Shown: positions 19,501 to 28,469 of the stretch, piece by piece
Layout of the letters: each line of letters begins with the position of its first letter
Position numbering within the stretch: position 1 is the stretch's first letter
NCBI RefSeq assembly: GCF_001969265.1
Contig: NZ_CP019304.1
Coordinates: 1,364,001 to 1,428,000, forward strand
From: Arthrobacter sp. QXT-31
Lineage (GTDB): Bacteria > Actinomycetota > Actinomycetes > Actinomycetales > Micrococcaceae
Length of the DNA stretch: 64,000 nt
Direction of reading: 5' to 3'
Made by a program: the position numbers and the translations under genes
Notes under the pieces: generated by a model
Told to the model about the DNA's origin: nothing
What the model saw: the letters and a program-made list of their open reading frames with translations, nothing else
Database searches by the model: none

Positions 19501-19531
19501 TTACGCATCAATGTACGTGGTCACACAGGGC

Positions 19532-19576
19532 AACGCTAAGCCTGCCCCGGAGTGGTTCCGGGGCAGGCTTAGCGTT
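19532..19576. terminator. Perfect 20-bp hairpin terminator
   Basis: Arms 19532-19551 and 19557-19576 are fully complementary with loop GTGGT. It stands 30 bp after the MFS stop (19607) and ends the amine-oxidase operon, and it insulates the GntR promoter region. Confidence 0.85.
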
Positions 19577-19606
19577 GGCAAAGTTCCTCTCAGCTGGCGC
19601 GCCTTA

Positions 19607-20944
19607 TCAGTGCGCGTATCCGGCGGCTGCCTCAGTGAGCGATTTACCCTTGGTCTCCGGGGCGAGCCACTGGGAAAGAGCGGCTCCGACGAAGGCGACA
19701 CCGGCGGCCATCAGCATGGTGGGGCCGGGGCCCAGGTTCTCCATCGAGATGGGCAGTAGGAAGGTGCCGATGCCGGCCCCTACCCGGCTGACGGCGGCCG
19801 CGAAACCGGTTCCGATCCCCCGGATCTCCGTCGGCAGGACCTCGCCCGGATAGACGTTCGTCAGCGTGTTGTAGCCGGCGTTGAAGAACGAGAAGACCAG
19901 GAAGAGGATCAGCACGATGATGGCGGGCGCACCGGCCCACAATCCGATGACCGCCAGGACGACGGCGCACAGCCACTGCGGGGGAACGGTCAGCGCGCGC
20001 CGTCCGATCTTTTCGATCAGCAGGAACGTGACCACGACCCCGGCCAGCGCGACGGCTGAAAGCCCGACGCCGCCGGCAAGCCCGCCAGCCAGACCGTACT
20101 GGTTCAGGACGCTGTCGGCGAACGTGGCGATCGCGAAATAGGGTGTCACGGCGCAGAACCAGAAACCCGAGATGAACAGCGTGGAGCGCCAGTACTCCTT
20201 TGAGAACAACATCCCGAAGCTGCCCTTACGGACATCCTCGTGCTGAAGATCGTCGAGCGCGTCGTCGGGCATGTACCGTGCGGCGAGGGCGCGGGCCTCG
20301 TCCTTGCGGCCCACACTCCACAGCCAGCGCGGTGACTCAGGCATGCCGAGCCGGGCGAGGAAGATGGCAACAGCGATGAACGTGCTGGTACCCAGGATGA
20401 AGTTCCAGCTCAGATCCGTGTATTCATTGAGCAAATGACCGGTCAGGAACGCGATCATGAAGCCGCCGTACCAGGCGATCCCCATGGCGGCCATCAGCCG
20501 GCCGCGCAGATGGGTGGGCGAGAACTCAGCCATCAGGGGCCAGCCCACCGCATACTCCGTGCCGATCGCGATGCCCATCAGCAGCCGCACCACGACCAGC
20601 CACACCGGAGAGTCAATGAAGAACTGCATCCCCGATGCGATAGCGAACAGCCCGATGTCGAACATGAAAATCGGCTTGCGGCCAAACTTGTCGGAGGCCC
20701 AGCCGCCAATAGGTGAGCCGATCAGGATGCCCACAAGGGCTGCCGCCGCGATCAGGCCCTGCCAGACGGCGGTGAGTTGCAGGTCCTCCGCCATGGTCCC
20801 TGACACCGGTCCGATGATGCCAAGGACGTAGCCGTCCAGGACCATGCCGCCGATCAGGACGGTGACCATCCTGATCAGGAAGCGGCGCTTGCTGGCCGCC
20901 GAGGTATCGGTGCGATGATCGGCCGGGTTCTTCGTGGATGACAT
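19607..20944 (-). CDS. MFS carrier of the amine-oxidase operon (paralogue A)
   Basis: The protein is 445 aa with 12 TMs. GGWASDKFGRKPIF is motif A and MPESPRWLWSVGRKDEARAL the sugar-porter-like central loop. VLPTEIRGIGTGFAA lies in the later loop. It begins MSSTKNPADH with AGGAG ahead, 13 bp after the aldehyde dehydrogenase stop, and so is last in the operon. It is almost the same as the carrier at 25213-26550 in length and through most of its sequence, so the two are recent duplicates. The substrate is unknown. Confidence 0.9.
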   Translation of the reverse strand: MSSTKNPADHRTDTSAASKRRFLIRMVTVLIGGMVLDGYVLGIIGPVSGTMAEDLQLTAVWQGLIAAAALVGILIGSPIGGWASDKFGRKPIFMFDIGLFAIASGMQFFIDSPVWLVVVRLLMGIAIGTEYAVGWPLMAEFSPTHLRGRLMAAMGIAWYGGFMIAFLTGHLLNEYTDLSWNFILGTSTFIAVAIFLARLGMPESPRWLWSVGRKDEARALAARYMPDDALDDLQHEDVRKGSFGMLFSKEYWRSTLFISGFWFCAVTPYFAIATFADSVLNQYGLAGGLAGGVGLSAVALAGVVVTFLLIEKIGRRALTVPPQWLCAVVLAVIGLWAGAPAIIVLILFLVFSFFNAGYNTLTNVYPGEVLPTEIRGIGTGFAAAVSRVGAGIGTFLLPISMENLGPGPTMLMAAGVAFVGAALSQWLAPETKGKSLTEAAAGYAH

Positions 20945-20957
20945 GGTCACTCCTGGC

Positions 20958-22445
20958 TTAGCCTCGGTTGTACATGACGTGTTTGGTGCGGGAGAAGTCG
21001 TCCAGGGCGTAGCTGGAGAGGTCGCGGCCGTAGCCGGATCCCTTGAATCCGCCCCAGGGCATTTCGGTGGCGATGACAAGGTGTGAGTTGACCCAGACCG
21101 TGCCGAAGTCCAGCTTCCGCGGAACTGTCAGCGAGCGGGCGGAGTCCTTGGTCCACACCGAGGCTGCCAGGCCGTAGATGGTTTCGTTGGCGCGGGTGAC
21201 GGCTTCCTCGTCGGTGCTGAACGTTTCCACGGACACAACGGGGCCGAAGATCTCGTTGCTGGTGATCGGGGCCTGCGCGGGGACGTTGGTGACCACGGTG
21301 GGCTCGATGAAGTAGCCCCGGCCCTCGATGGCCCGTCCGCCGACGGCGATGGTCAGGCCGTCCTTGCGGATGTCGTCGAGTGCGGCGAGGACCCGCTCGT
21401 AGTGGGCTTTGGAGATCATGGAGCCGATTTCGGCGTCCGCTGCGCCGGGGGTGCCGACAGTGATTTCGCTGATTTCCCGGACGAGCAGCTCGGTGAACTT
21501 GTCTGCCACCGATTCATGGACCAGGACACGGCACGCCGCGCCGCATTCCTGCCCGCCGTTCCAGAACCCGGCACTGCGGACGCCCTTCGCGGCGGCCTCG
21601 AGGTCGGCGTCGGCAAAGACGACGACGGGTGCCTTGCCGCCCAGCTCAAGATGCACCCGCTTGACCGAACCGGCAGCTGCGGCGGCCACCTTCTGGCCGC
21701 TGCCCACGCTGCCCGTGATGGCGACGAGGTCGACGTCGGGGTGCTCGGAGAGGCGATTGCCCACCACGCGGCCGGGGCCGGTGACGATGTTCAGGACGCC
21801 TGCGGGGACTTCGCCGGCGATGAGTTCGGCCAGTTTGAGGGTGGTCAGCGGCGTCTGTTCGGAGGGCTTGAGGACCAGCGTGTTGCCTGCCCCGAGGACC
21901 GGGGCGATCTTCCATGCGGCCATCAGCAGCGGGTAGTTCCACGGCGTGATGACACCGACGACGCCGACCGGCTCACGGTGGATCACCGAGGTGTGGTTTT
22001 CGGCGTAGTCGTCGGCGCCGAGGGTGCTGTAGGCACGGGCCGCGCCGGCGGAGAACCGGAAGGTGTCGATGGCGCTGGAGATGTCGTCTTCCGCCACCGC
22101 CGGGGGTTTGCCGGTGTTGGCGGCTTCAAGGGTTTCGAACAGCTCCCGGTTGGCCTCGATGATGTCCGCGATCTTCAGCAGGACAGCGGCGCGGTCCCGG
22201 GGCGTCGTTGCCGCCCAGGCGTCCTTGGCTGCTACGGCGGCTGCTACGGCGGCGTCCACGTCCTCCGCGGTGCCGGCCGGGACCTGCGTCAGGACTTCCT
22301 CCGTGGCCGGGTTGACGATGTCCACCGTCGAGGTGGACGTGGAGGGGACGAACTTCCCGCCGATGAACTGGCCGAAGGCGGGAAGGGAAGGCGCCGGCGT
22401 CGCGTCCGCCCGGATGACGGTGAACAGTGCAGTTTCTGTCGTCAT
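20958..22445 (-). CDS. NAD-dependent aldehyde dehydrogenase, aminobutyraldehyde/betaine aldehyde type
   Basis: The 495-aa ALDH has [29 protein letters not shown] (general base Glu) and [13 protein letters not shown] (catalytic Cys). The C-terminal signature is [20 protein letters not shown]. This form resembles gamma-aminobutyraldehyde dehydrogenases. It follows the DapA-like gene by 4 bp and precedes a carrier by 13 bp, in an operon with a flavin amine oxidase. It likely oxidises the aldehyde the oxidase produces. The true substrate is not settled by sequence. Confidence 0.9.
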   Translation of the reverse strand: MTTETALFTVIRADATPAPSLPAFGQFIGGKFVPSTSTSTVDIVNPATEEVLTQVPAGTAEDVDAAVAAAVAAKDAWAATTPRDRAAVLLKIADIIEANRELFETLEAANTGKPPAVAEDDISSAIDTFRFSAGAARAYSTLGADDYAENHTSVIHREPVGVVGVITPWNYPLLMAAWKIAPVLGAGNTLVLKPSEQTPLTTLKLAELIAGEVPAGVLNIVTGPGRVVGNRLSEHPDVDLVAITGSVGSGQKVAAAAAGSVKRVHLELGGKAPVVVFADADLEAAAKGVRSAGFWNGGQECGAACRVLVHESVADKFTELLVREISEITVGTPGAADAEIGSMISKAHYERVLAALDDIRKDGLTIAVGGRAIEGRGYFIEPTVVTNVPAQAPITSNEIFGPVVSVETFSTDEEAVTRANETIYGLAASVWTKDSARSLTVPRKLDFGTVWVNSHLVIATEMPWGGFKGSGYGRDLSSYALDDFSRTKHVMYNRG

Positions 22446-22449
22446 GGTC

Positions 22450-23343
22450 TTAACCCACGTTCTGGTAGAGGGCGGACACGGCCTGCTGGACCCGTGCGAG
22501 GTCGTCGGCGTTCAGGTCTGCCGTGGGCTGGCGCGGGGAGCCGGCCGGAAGCCCCTGCAGGGTAAGGCCCGCCTTGACGGCCGGGATGAACGGCACGGAG
22601 AGGAGGGCGTCGATGACCGGGTAGAGCTTCTTCCACAGCTCCAGGGCGCCGGTGAGATCGCCTTCGGAGATCAGGCGGCTGACGGCGACGATTTCGTCGG
22701 GGACAACGTTGGCCGTGCCGGCCATGACGCCGGCCGCGCCTTCGACCAGGGCGCTGTACAGGTAGACGTCCCAGCCGATGAAGGTGCCGATGACGTCCGA
22801 GTGGTGGTGGATCAGCTGCAGTGCCTGTTCCCAGTTCGCGCTGGAGTCCTTGATGTACTTGATGTTGTCCACTTCTTCGGCCAGGGCGCGGACCGTGGCC
22901 GGGTCCAGGTTGACGCCTGTGACGGCCGGGATGTTGTAGAGCATGACCGGGATGGTGACGGACCGGGCGACGTCCTTGATGTACGTGACGGTCTCCTCCA
23001 GGGAGAGCGGTTCGTAGTAGGGGGTGATGAGCATCAGCACGTCCGCGCCGGCCTTCTCGGCGGCCTGCGACAGGCGGATGGCCTCGGCCGTGGAGGTGGC
23101 TCCGGTCTGGGCGATGACGGGGACGCGCCCCTTGGCCTGCTCGATGACGGTGTTGATCAGGAGCAGCCGCTCCTCCGAGGACAGGGCACCGACCTCGCCC
23201 GTGGAGCCGGCAGCGACGACGCCGTCCACGCCGGCGTCGATGGAGCGGTCAACGATGCGGCGCAGGGTCTCGACGTCGATGGCGCCGTCCTGGGCGAAGG
23301 GGGTGGAGAGTGCGGTCAGGACACCGCGAAGGTCGTTGGACAT
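22450..23343 (-). CDS. DapA-family aldolase/dehydratase
   Basis: A 297-aa (beta/alpha)8 class I aldolase. GSTGEVGALSSEER is the substrate carboxylate loop, and the pair YNIPAVTG (Tyr near 136) and IKYIKDSS (Schiff-base Lys near 165) is intact. Housekeeping DapA makes dihydrodipicolinate, but relatives in catabolic operons cleave or dehydrate 2-oxo acids. Placement between an amine oxidase and an ALDH argues for the catabolic role. The gap to the downstream ALDH is only 4 bp. Confidence 0.88.
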   Translation of the reverse strand: MSNDLRGVLTALSTPFAQDGAIDVETLRRIVDRSIDAGVDGVVAAGSTGEVGALSSEERLLLINTVIEQAKGRVPVIAQTGATSTAEAIRLSQAAEKAGADVLMLITPYYEPLSLEETVTYIKDVARSVTIPVMLYNIPAVTGVNLDPATVRALAEEVDNIKYIKDSSANWEQALQLIHHHSDVIGTFIGWDVYLYSALVEGAAGVMAGTANVVPDEIVAVSRLISEGDLTGALELWKKLYPVIDALLSVPFIPAVKAGLTLQGLPAGSPRQPTADLNADDLARVQQAVSALYQNVG

Positions 23344-23408
23344 GGAATGGTTCCTCTTCTTAAGTACGGGGGGTGGAAAACGATGGTTGATTCAGGTGCC
23401 TGTTGGGT

Positions 23409-24794
23409 TCAGGCGACGACCGAGAGGCCGGAATGGGGCGGGGCCTGGCGGTGAGTGGCCAGCAGGCTCGCGGCCTCCTGTGCTGCCGAGAAGCCGGTGG
23501 TGATGGAGCTTTCGGTGTACAGGGTTCCGAGGTAGTCGCCGGCCAGGAAGACGCGGTCGGTGCCGCGCATGAGCGTGGACTGCAGCTTCGCCCGGCCGGG
23601 GAAGCAGTAGGGGGAAGCAACCTTCCAGCGGTCCGTCTTGGCCTCGACGACGCTGTCGGCGAACCCGTGGCCGAGGACCTGGTCGAGGTCGGTGAGGTGG
23701 GTCTTGATGACTTCCTCGTCGCTCTTGTCCAGCAGGGCCTTTCCGAGGCTGGCCGGCGAGAACGTCATGAAGCTGCCGCCGGGCTTGCGCACGGACTCGG
23801 TGCCGCGGACGATGCTCGCCTGGTTCAGCGCGATCGCGAACGAGCGCTTCGGCGCCGCGATGGCGTAAATGTCGTCCCAGGGACGGGCCGAGGTCTCGTT
23901 GGTCAGGAAGGCAGTGCTGACGTGCGGGCCGTACTTGATCTGGCCGAGCGCCCCGCGCAGCTCCTCCGGAAGGTCCACGCCGACCCGGTGCGTCACGTCG
24001 GCGGTGGTCGCGAGGACGACGGTGCGGGCTTCCACTTCGTGGTCCACGCCGCCCTGGGTGTAACGGACGACGACGGACTCCTTCTTGTGCACGACCTCCT
24101 GCACGGCGGCACCGAGCTGGATGCGGTCGCCGAGGGAGGCGGCGATGGATTCGGTCAGGGTGGAGGGGCCACCGACAATGCCCTGGCTGAGCCCCTGGCC
24201 GATGCCCAGGACCAGGCTGAAGTAGCCGATGCCTGCGCCGGCGGAAATCTCGTTCATGTCGCCGGCCGAGCGGGTGACCGTGGTCTTGAACAGTGCTGCT
24301 GCATCCTCGGAGAGGTTCCCGATGAAGTCCTGGAAGGAGCTCTGGTTCTCGAAATCGTAGATGCGCTGCTGCCGCATTGCGCCGGACTCCCCTGCGCGCT
24401 TCCGGACAACGCCGGTGTACTTGGCGACGCCGCTGACAACCTTCATGCCGGCCCGCAGCGTGTCGATGCGCGACGACAGCGACATCGGAATGCGGAACGG
24501 GTACGTGGCGATGTGCCCCTTGCGGATGAACTTCCCGTTCATGGACAGTGCCTGCAGCGAACCCGGGATGTTGACGGCGGTCACGCCGACCTCGTTGAGC
24601 AGTGCATCGGTGGAGGATCCGGCGCCGGCGAAGACGTGTCCTCCCCAGTTCAGCCAGTAGGCACCGCGGCGCTCCGAGCGGATCCGGCCGCCGACGCGGT
24701 TCTCGGACTCCAGGACCACGGTGTCCCAGTGCCGCAGGCGCCATGCTGCCGACAGGCCGGCGAGTCCAGCACCGACGATGACTACATCTTTCAT
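23409..24794 (-). CDS. FAD-dependent amine oxidase (MAO/protoporphyrinogen-oxidase fold)
   Basis: The 461-aa flavoenzyme has an N-terminal Rossmann motif VVIVGAGLAGLSAAWRL, then the NRVGGRI FAD signature. The C-terminal FAD block is VFLAGDYLGTLYTESSITTG. It belongs to the flavin amine oxidase superfamily, which oxidises amines to imines or aldehydes. It is first in a four-gene operon (DapA-like, ALDH, MFS) behind a conserved 42-bp promoter/operator. The substrate is unknown; the ALDH type suggests an amino-aldehyde product. Confidence 0.88.
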   Translation of the reverse strand: MKDVVIVGAGLAGLSAAWRLRHWDTVVLESENRVGGRIRSERRGAYWLNWGGHVFAGAGSSTDALLNEVGVTAVNIPGSLQALSMNGKFIRKGHIATYPFRIPMSLSSRIDTLRAGMKVVSGVAKYTGVVRKRAGESGAMRQQRIYDFENQSSFQDFIGNLSEDAAALFKTTVTRSAGDMNEISAGAGIGYFSLVLGIGQGLSQGIVGGPSTLTESIAASLGDRIQLGAAVQEVVHKKESVVVRYTQGGVDHEVEARTVVLATTADVTHRVGVDLPEELRGALGQIKYGPHVSTAFLTNETSARPWDDIYAIAAPKRSFAIALNQASIVRGTESVRKPGGSFMTFSPASLGKALLDKSDEEVIKTHLTDLDQVLGHGFADSVVEAKTDRWKVASPYCFPGRAKLQSTLMRGTDRVFLAGDYLGTLYTESSITTGFSAAQEAASLLATHRQAPPHSGLSVVA

Positions 24795-24966
24795 GATTTT
24801 GAACCTTCTTACTCAGGGGAACCAGGAGCCGGCCGCCTGGGCGGGAGCATCTGGTGTGGAACGTGTGTGGCAACGGACTCCTGGGCGCTTCTTCGTTGAC
24901 AGCGCGGGCGGGCTTCACCGGGTTTCCGTAACCGTTGTGTGGTCCAGGAGCGGGGGTGTGCGCCTA

Positions 24967-25008
24967 GTCACAAATTAAAGATACATCATTGTATGATTAA
25001 TGCAATAG
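24967..25008 (-). promoter_or_regulatory. Conserved 42-bp promoter/operator, copy 1
   Basis: Identical at 41 of 42 positions to 26668-26709, while flanking bases differ. On the minus strand a -35-like TTGCAT and a -10-like TATCTT are 16 nt apart. An inverted repeat ATACA-N4-TGTAT sits between them. The sequence is A/T-rich against the local background. It drives the amine-oxidase operon and is probably the target of the local GntR regulator. Confidence 0.82.
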
Positions 25009-25105
25009 CTTTCTTGAAGTCTTGCCGAAGTGCTACGGGAGAACCCCCTGCACCCCGGAGTTGGGCAGCCAATGCCCAACGGGCAGGTCTGCTGAGCTGC
25101 CAACA

Positions 25106-25149
25106 ACGACGCCGGCCGGTCACCTCACAAGGTGACCGGCCGGCGTCGT
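25106..25149. terminator. Perfect 19-bp hairpin terminator
   Basis: Arms 25106-25124 and 25131-25149 (ACGACGCCGGCCGGTCACC and complement) with a 6-nt loop. It lies 64 bp beyond the stop of the 25213-26550 carrier and upstream of the next operon's promoter. Confidence 0.82.
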
Positions 25150-25212
25150 ACTCTCCCTGGTTCTTCCGGGGTTTTGTTCAAATGCCGGCTCCAGGCCGGG
25201 TGATGGCCGCTG

Positions 25213-26550
25213 CTAATGCGTGTACCCGGCAGCGCATTCAGTGAGGGATTTCCCTTTCGTCTCGGGTGCGAGCCACTGGGAAAGCGCGGCGCCGGCCAGG
25301 GCGACGACGGCGGCGATCAGCATGGTGGGGCCGGTACCCAAGGTCTCCATCGAGATCGGCATCAGGAAGATGCCGATGCCCGCCCCGATTCGGCTGAAGG
25401 CGGCCGCGAATCCTGTGCCGAGTCCCCGGATTTCGGTCGGAAGGACCTCGCTGGGGTAGACGCCCGTCAGCGCGTTGTACATCGCGTTGAAGAACGAGAA
25501 CACCAGGAACAGGATGAGCACAACCATGGCGGGAGCGCCGGCCCACAGGCCGATGACTGCCAAAACGACGGCGCACAGCCACTGCGGCGGGACGGTCAGT
25601 ACGCGGCGGCCGGCCTTGTCGATCAGGAAGAACGTGAGCACGACCCCGGCCAGGGCGAGGGCCGAGAGACCAACCCCGCCAGCGAGGCCGCCGGCGAGAC
25701 CGTACTGCTTCAGCACACTGTCGGCGAAGGTGGCAATCGCGAAGTACGGTGTCACGGCGCAGAACCAGAAGCCCGAGATGAAGAGCGTGGACCGCCAGTA
25801 CTGCCTGGAGAACAGCATTCCGAAGCTGCCCTTGCGGACATCCTCGTGCTGGACATCGTCAAGCGCATCGTCCGGCATGTATTTGTAGGCGAGGGCGCGG
25901 GCCTCGTCCTTCCGGCCCACGCTCCAAAGCCAACGGGGAGATTCCGGCAGGCCGATCCGGGCCAGGAACAGTGCCACCGCAAGGAAGGTGCTCGTACCCA
26001 GGATGACGTGCCAACTCACGTCGGTGTATTCACTGAGCAGATAGCCGATCAGGAACGCGATCATGAAGCCGCCATACCAGGCGATCTGCATTGCGCCCAG
26101 CAGCCGTCCCCGCAAATGCGTGGGCGCGAACTCACCCATCAGGGGCCAGCCAACGGCATACTCCGCGCCGATTGCGATGCCCATCAGCAGCCGGACCACG
26201 ATGAGCCACACGGGCGAATCGATGAAAAACTGCATGCCCGAAGCGACCGCGAACAGGGCGATGTCGAACATGAAGATCGACCTCCTGCCCCACTTGTCGG
26301 CCGCCCAGCCGCCGAGCGGCGAGCCGATCAGAATGCCGGCCAGTGCGGCCGCGGCGATCAGGCCCTCCCAGGCCGCCGTGAGCTGCAGGTCCTCGGCCAT
26401 CGTTCCCGTCACGGGCCCGAGGATGCCCAGGACGTAGCCGTCCAAGAACATCCCGCCGACCAGGACAGTGACCATTCGGACGAGGAAGCGCCGCTTGCTT
26501 GCGGCTGAGGCCACGCCACGGTGCGTAGCCGGGTTCTTCATGGATGACAT
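25213..26550 (-). CDS. MFS carrier under its own copy of the shared promoter (paralogue B)
   Basis: The protein is 445 aa, the same length as paralogue A and nearly identical through the membrane domain (GGWAADKWGRRSIF, LPESPRWLWSVGRKDEARAL, VLPTEIRGLGTGFAA). It begins MSSMKNPATH. AGGAG precedes the ATG at 26550; in-frame sequence upstream is not conserved. It is transcribed alone from the second 42-bp element, so one signal should raise both carriers. Differences cluster in the N-terminal tail and a few TM residues. Confidence 0.9.
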   Translation of the reverse strand: MSSMKNPATHRGVASAASKRRFLVRMVTVLVGGMFLDGYVLGILGPVTGTMAEDLQLTAAWEGLIAAAALAGILIGSPLGGWAADKWGRRSIFMFDIALFAVASGMQFFIDSPVWLIVVRLLMGIAIGAEYAVGWPLMGEFAPTHLRGRLLGAMQIAWYGGFMIAFLIGYLLSEYTDVSWHVILGTSTFLAVALFLARIGLPESPRWLWSVGRKDEARALAYKYMPDDALDDVQHEDVRKGSFGMLFSRQYWRSTLFISGFWFCAVTPYFAIATFADSVLKQYGLAGGLAGGVGLSALALAGVVLTFFLIDKAGRRVLTVPPQWLCAVVLAVIGLWAGAPAMVVLILFLVFSFFNAMYNALTGVYPSEVLPTEIRGLGTGFAAAFSRIGAGIGIFLMPISMETLGTGPTMLIAAVVALAGAALSQWLAPETKGKSLTECAAGYTH

Positions 26551-26667
26551 GGGACGGTCACTCCTGGAAGGGGGATGGACGGGGGCGGTTTTCGCCTTGT
26601 TCGCGACACTGGGAAGCGAGCGTTCACGCAGTGTGAAGGGGTTCAGAAGGAGGGGCGTGTGGTTCAG

Positions 26668-26709
26668 GTCACAAATCAAAGATACATCATTGTATGATTA
26701 ATGCAATAG
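26668..26709 (-). promoter_or_regulatory. Conserved 42-bp promoter/operator, copy 2
   Basis: Same sequence as 24967-25008 except one base (T to C in the A/T block). It is 118 bp upstream of the paralogue B start. Conservation stops abruptly at both ends, which fits selection on a regulatory site or retention from the duplication that gave the two carriers. Confidence 0.82.
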
Positions 26710-26791
26710 ATTTTCTCCTTGTCCTCACGGCATCAGAGTTCCTCTACGTCAGCACTCCAGGACGCTCATTCTCCTCCCAACTCCCGTGACA

Positions 26792-26830
26792 CGGCAGACC
26801 CGTCGACGGGAACCGTCGACGGGTCTGCCG
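26792..26830. terminator. Perfect 18-bp hairpin terminator
   Basis: Arms 26792-26809 and 26813-26830 (CGGCAGACCCGTCGACGG and complement) with a 3-nt loop GAA. It lies 53 bp after the permease stop at 26883. Confidence 0.82.
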
Positions 26831-26882
26831 GTTTGCCTGCCGGCATGAACCGGTGTTTACGAGCGTCCTTAGGAACCGGCTG

Positions 26883-28283
26883 CTACTCCGCTGCAACCAG
26901 GGCGGAGCTGGGCGCCTCGGCATGAACACGCTGAGCAATGGTGACGGAGCCGCCGCGCCTCCGCACGACGAGGTACACGCCCAGCACCAGCACCCATGAG
27001 AGGCAGCTGAGCGTCAGCGAGATTTGAGTACCCGGGCTGACGGCCATTTGAACAAGGACGGCGGCGATCGCGGCGGCTGTGAGGACGGACAGCCCCGGGA
27101 AGAGCCACATCTTCACTTTCAGTTCGCCTTCCTTCGCGCGCCGACGCAGAACGATCTGTGAGAGTGCTATCAGCAGGTAGACGAAGAGAATGATGGCGCC
27201 GGAGGAATTGAGCAGGAAGAGGAATACGCCGTCGGGGGAAATCGCTGCCGCGAGCACGCACAGGAATCCGACCACCGAGGAAGCCAGGATCGCGACCACC
27301 GGCACTCCGCGCCGGCTGACCCGGGTCAATGCAACGGGCGCCTCGCGCCGGGCAGCCAGGACAAAAAGCATTCTGGACGAGGTGTAAAGGCCGGAATTCA
27401 GGCAGGAAAGCACCGCCGTGAGCACCACGGCATTCATGAGGGTGTCGGCAAACGGAATTCCCATGACCGTGAACGCGGTAACGAACGGCGAAGCGCCCAG
27501 ATCCGTCGAGTTCCAGGGGACGATAACGGCAAGGAGGAACAGGGAGCCCACGTAGAAGATGGAAATCCGCACCACCACCGACTTCATGGCTTTGGTGACT
27601 GAGCGTGCGGGGTCCCTTGTTTCGGCCGCGGCGATGGTTGCGACTTCCGCCCCAACCATGGAGAAGATCACGACGACGATGGCCGAGAAGATCGCCTCGG
27701 GGCCATGCGGAAGGAACCCGTCGTGGACAACGAGATTGCTGAAATCCATCGTCCGCTCCGGCCAGACCCCGAGGACGAAGGCGCCGCCGAGGACCAGGAA
27801 CACGACGATGGCCGCCACTTTAATGCCGGCAAACCAGAATTCGAATTCGCCGAAGGAGGACACGGAGAACAGGTTCGTGCAGGTCATCAGCACCATCAGG
27901 CCAAGTGAGAGCAGCCACAGCGGGGCATCTATCCAGTAGGAGATGACCTTGGCCCCGGCAACCGCCTCGAAGCCGACGACGATGACCCAGAAGTACCAGT
28001 ACAACCAGCCCACCGAGAATCCGGCCCATCCCCCGAGTGCCCTGCGAGCGTAGTCGGCAAAGGAGCCGGTTGAAGGGTTGGACGTCGCCATTTCGCCGAG
28101 CATGCGCATTACCAGGATCATGAGCACGCCTGTGATGGCGTAGCTAAGAAATGCTCCGGGCCCGGCGTCGTTGATCACCACACCTGAGCCGACGAAGAGG
28201 CCGGCCCCGATGACCCCGCCGATGGCAATCATGCTGAGCTGGCGCGGCTTGAGGTTCCCGTGCAATTGACGTTCAGAATTCAT
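26883..28283 (-). CDS. Amino-acid permease, AAT family (GabP-like)
   Basis: The protein is 466 aa with 12 TMs. The N-terminal signature is LKPRQLSMIAIGGVIGAGLF, then VGSGVVI and GEMATSNPSTGSFADYA, as in GABA, lysine and aromatic amino-acid permeases of the AAT family. The ATG at 28283 (MNSERQLHG) fits family starts better than the upstream in-frame one. It lies between the amine-oxidase region and the lysine-type cluster, and next to a LysR gene on the same strand. Lysine, pipecolate or GABA are plausible substrates. Confidence 0.88.
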   Translation of the reverse strand: MNSERQLHGNLKPRQLSMIAIGGVIGAGLFVGSGVVINDAGPGAFLSYAITGVLMILVMRMLGEMATSNPSTGSFADYARRALGGWAGFSVGWLYWYFWVIVVGFEAVAGAKVISYWIDAPLWLLSLGLMVLMTCTNLFSVSSFGEFEFWFAGIKVAAIVVFLVLGGAFVLGVWPERTMDFSNLVVHDGFLPHGPEAIFSAIVVVIFSMVGAEVATIAAAETRDPARSVTKAMKSVVVRISIFYVGSLFLLAVIVPWNSTDLGASPFVTAFTVMGIPFADTLMNAVVLTAVLSCLNSGLYTSSRMLFVLAARREAPVALTRVSRRGVPVVAILASSVVGFLCVLAAAISPDGVFLFLLNSSGAIILFVYLLIALSQIVLRRRAKEGELKVKMWLFPGLSVLTAAAIAAVLVQMAVSPGTQISLTLSCLSWVLVLGVYLVVRRRGGSVTIAQRVHAEAPSSALVAAE

Positions 28284-28469
28284 GGGCTTTTTATCTCTCG
28301 GTCTTAGTGTGTCCGGCCTGTGTTCGGACTGCATCCATCGAGTGGTGGCGCTTCAACGACTATGGATGAGCCGGACTGTGGCCGGAAGCACTTCAGGCCG
28401 AGGGATCGTGGCCCTGACCCAAGCGACTCTTTCGCTGGCGGGCCTGCCTGGAATCTCTGACGAAAGCCT

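Noticed and set aside
22450..23343. DapA-like gene as the housekeeping lysine-biosynthesis dapA
   Set aside because: It is embedded in a regulated catabolic operon; a biosynthetic role cannot be excluded but is not favoured.
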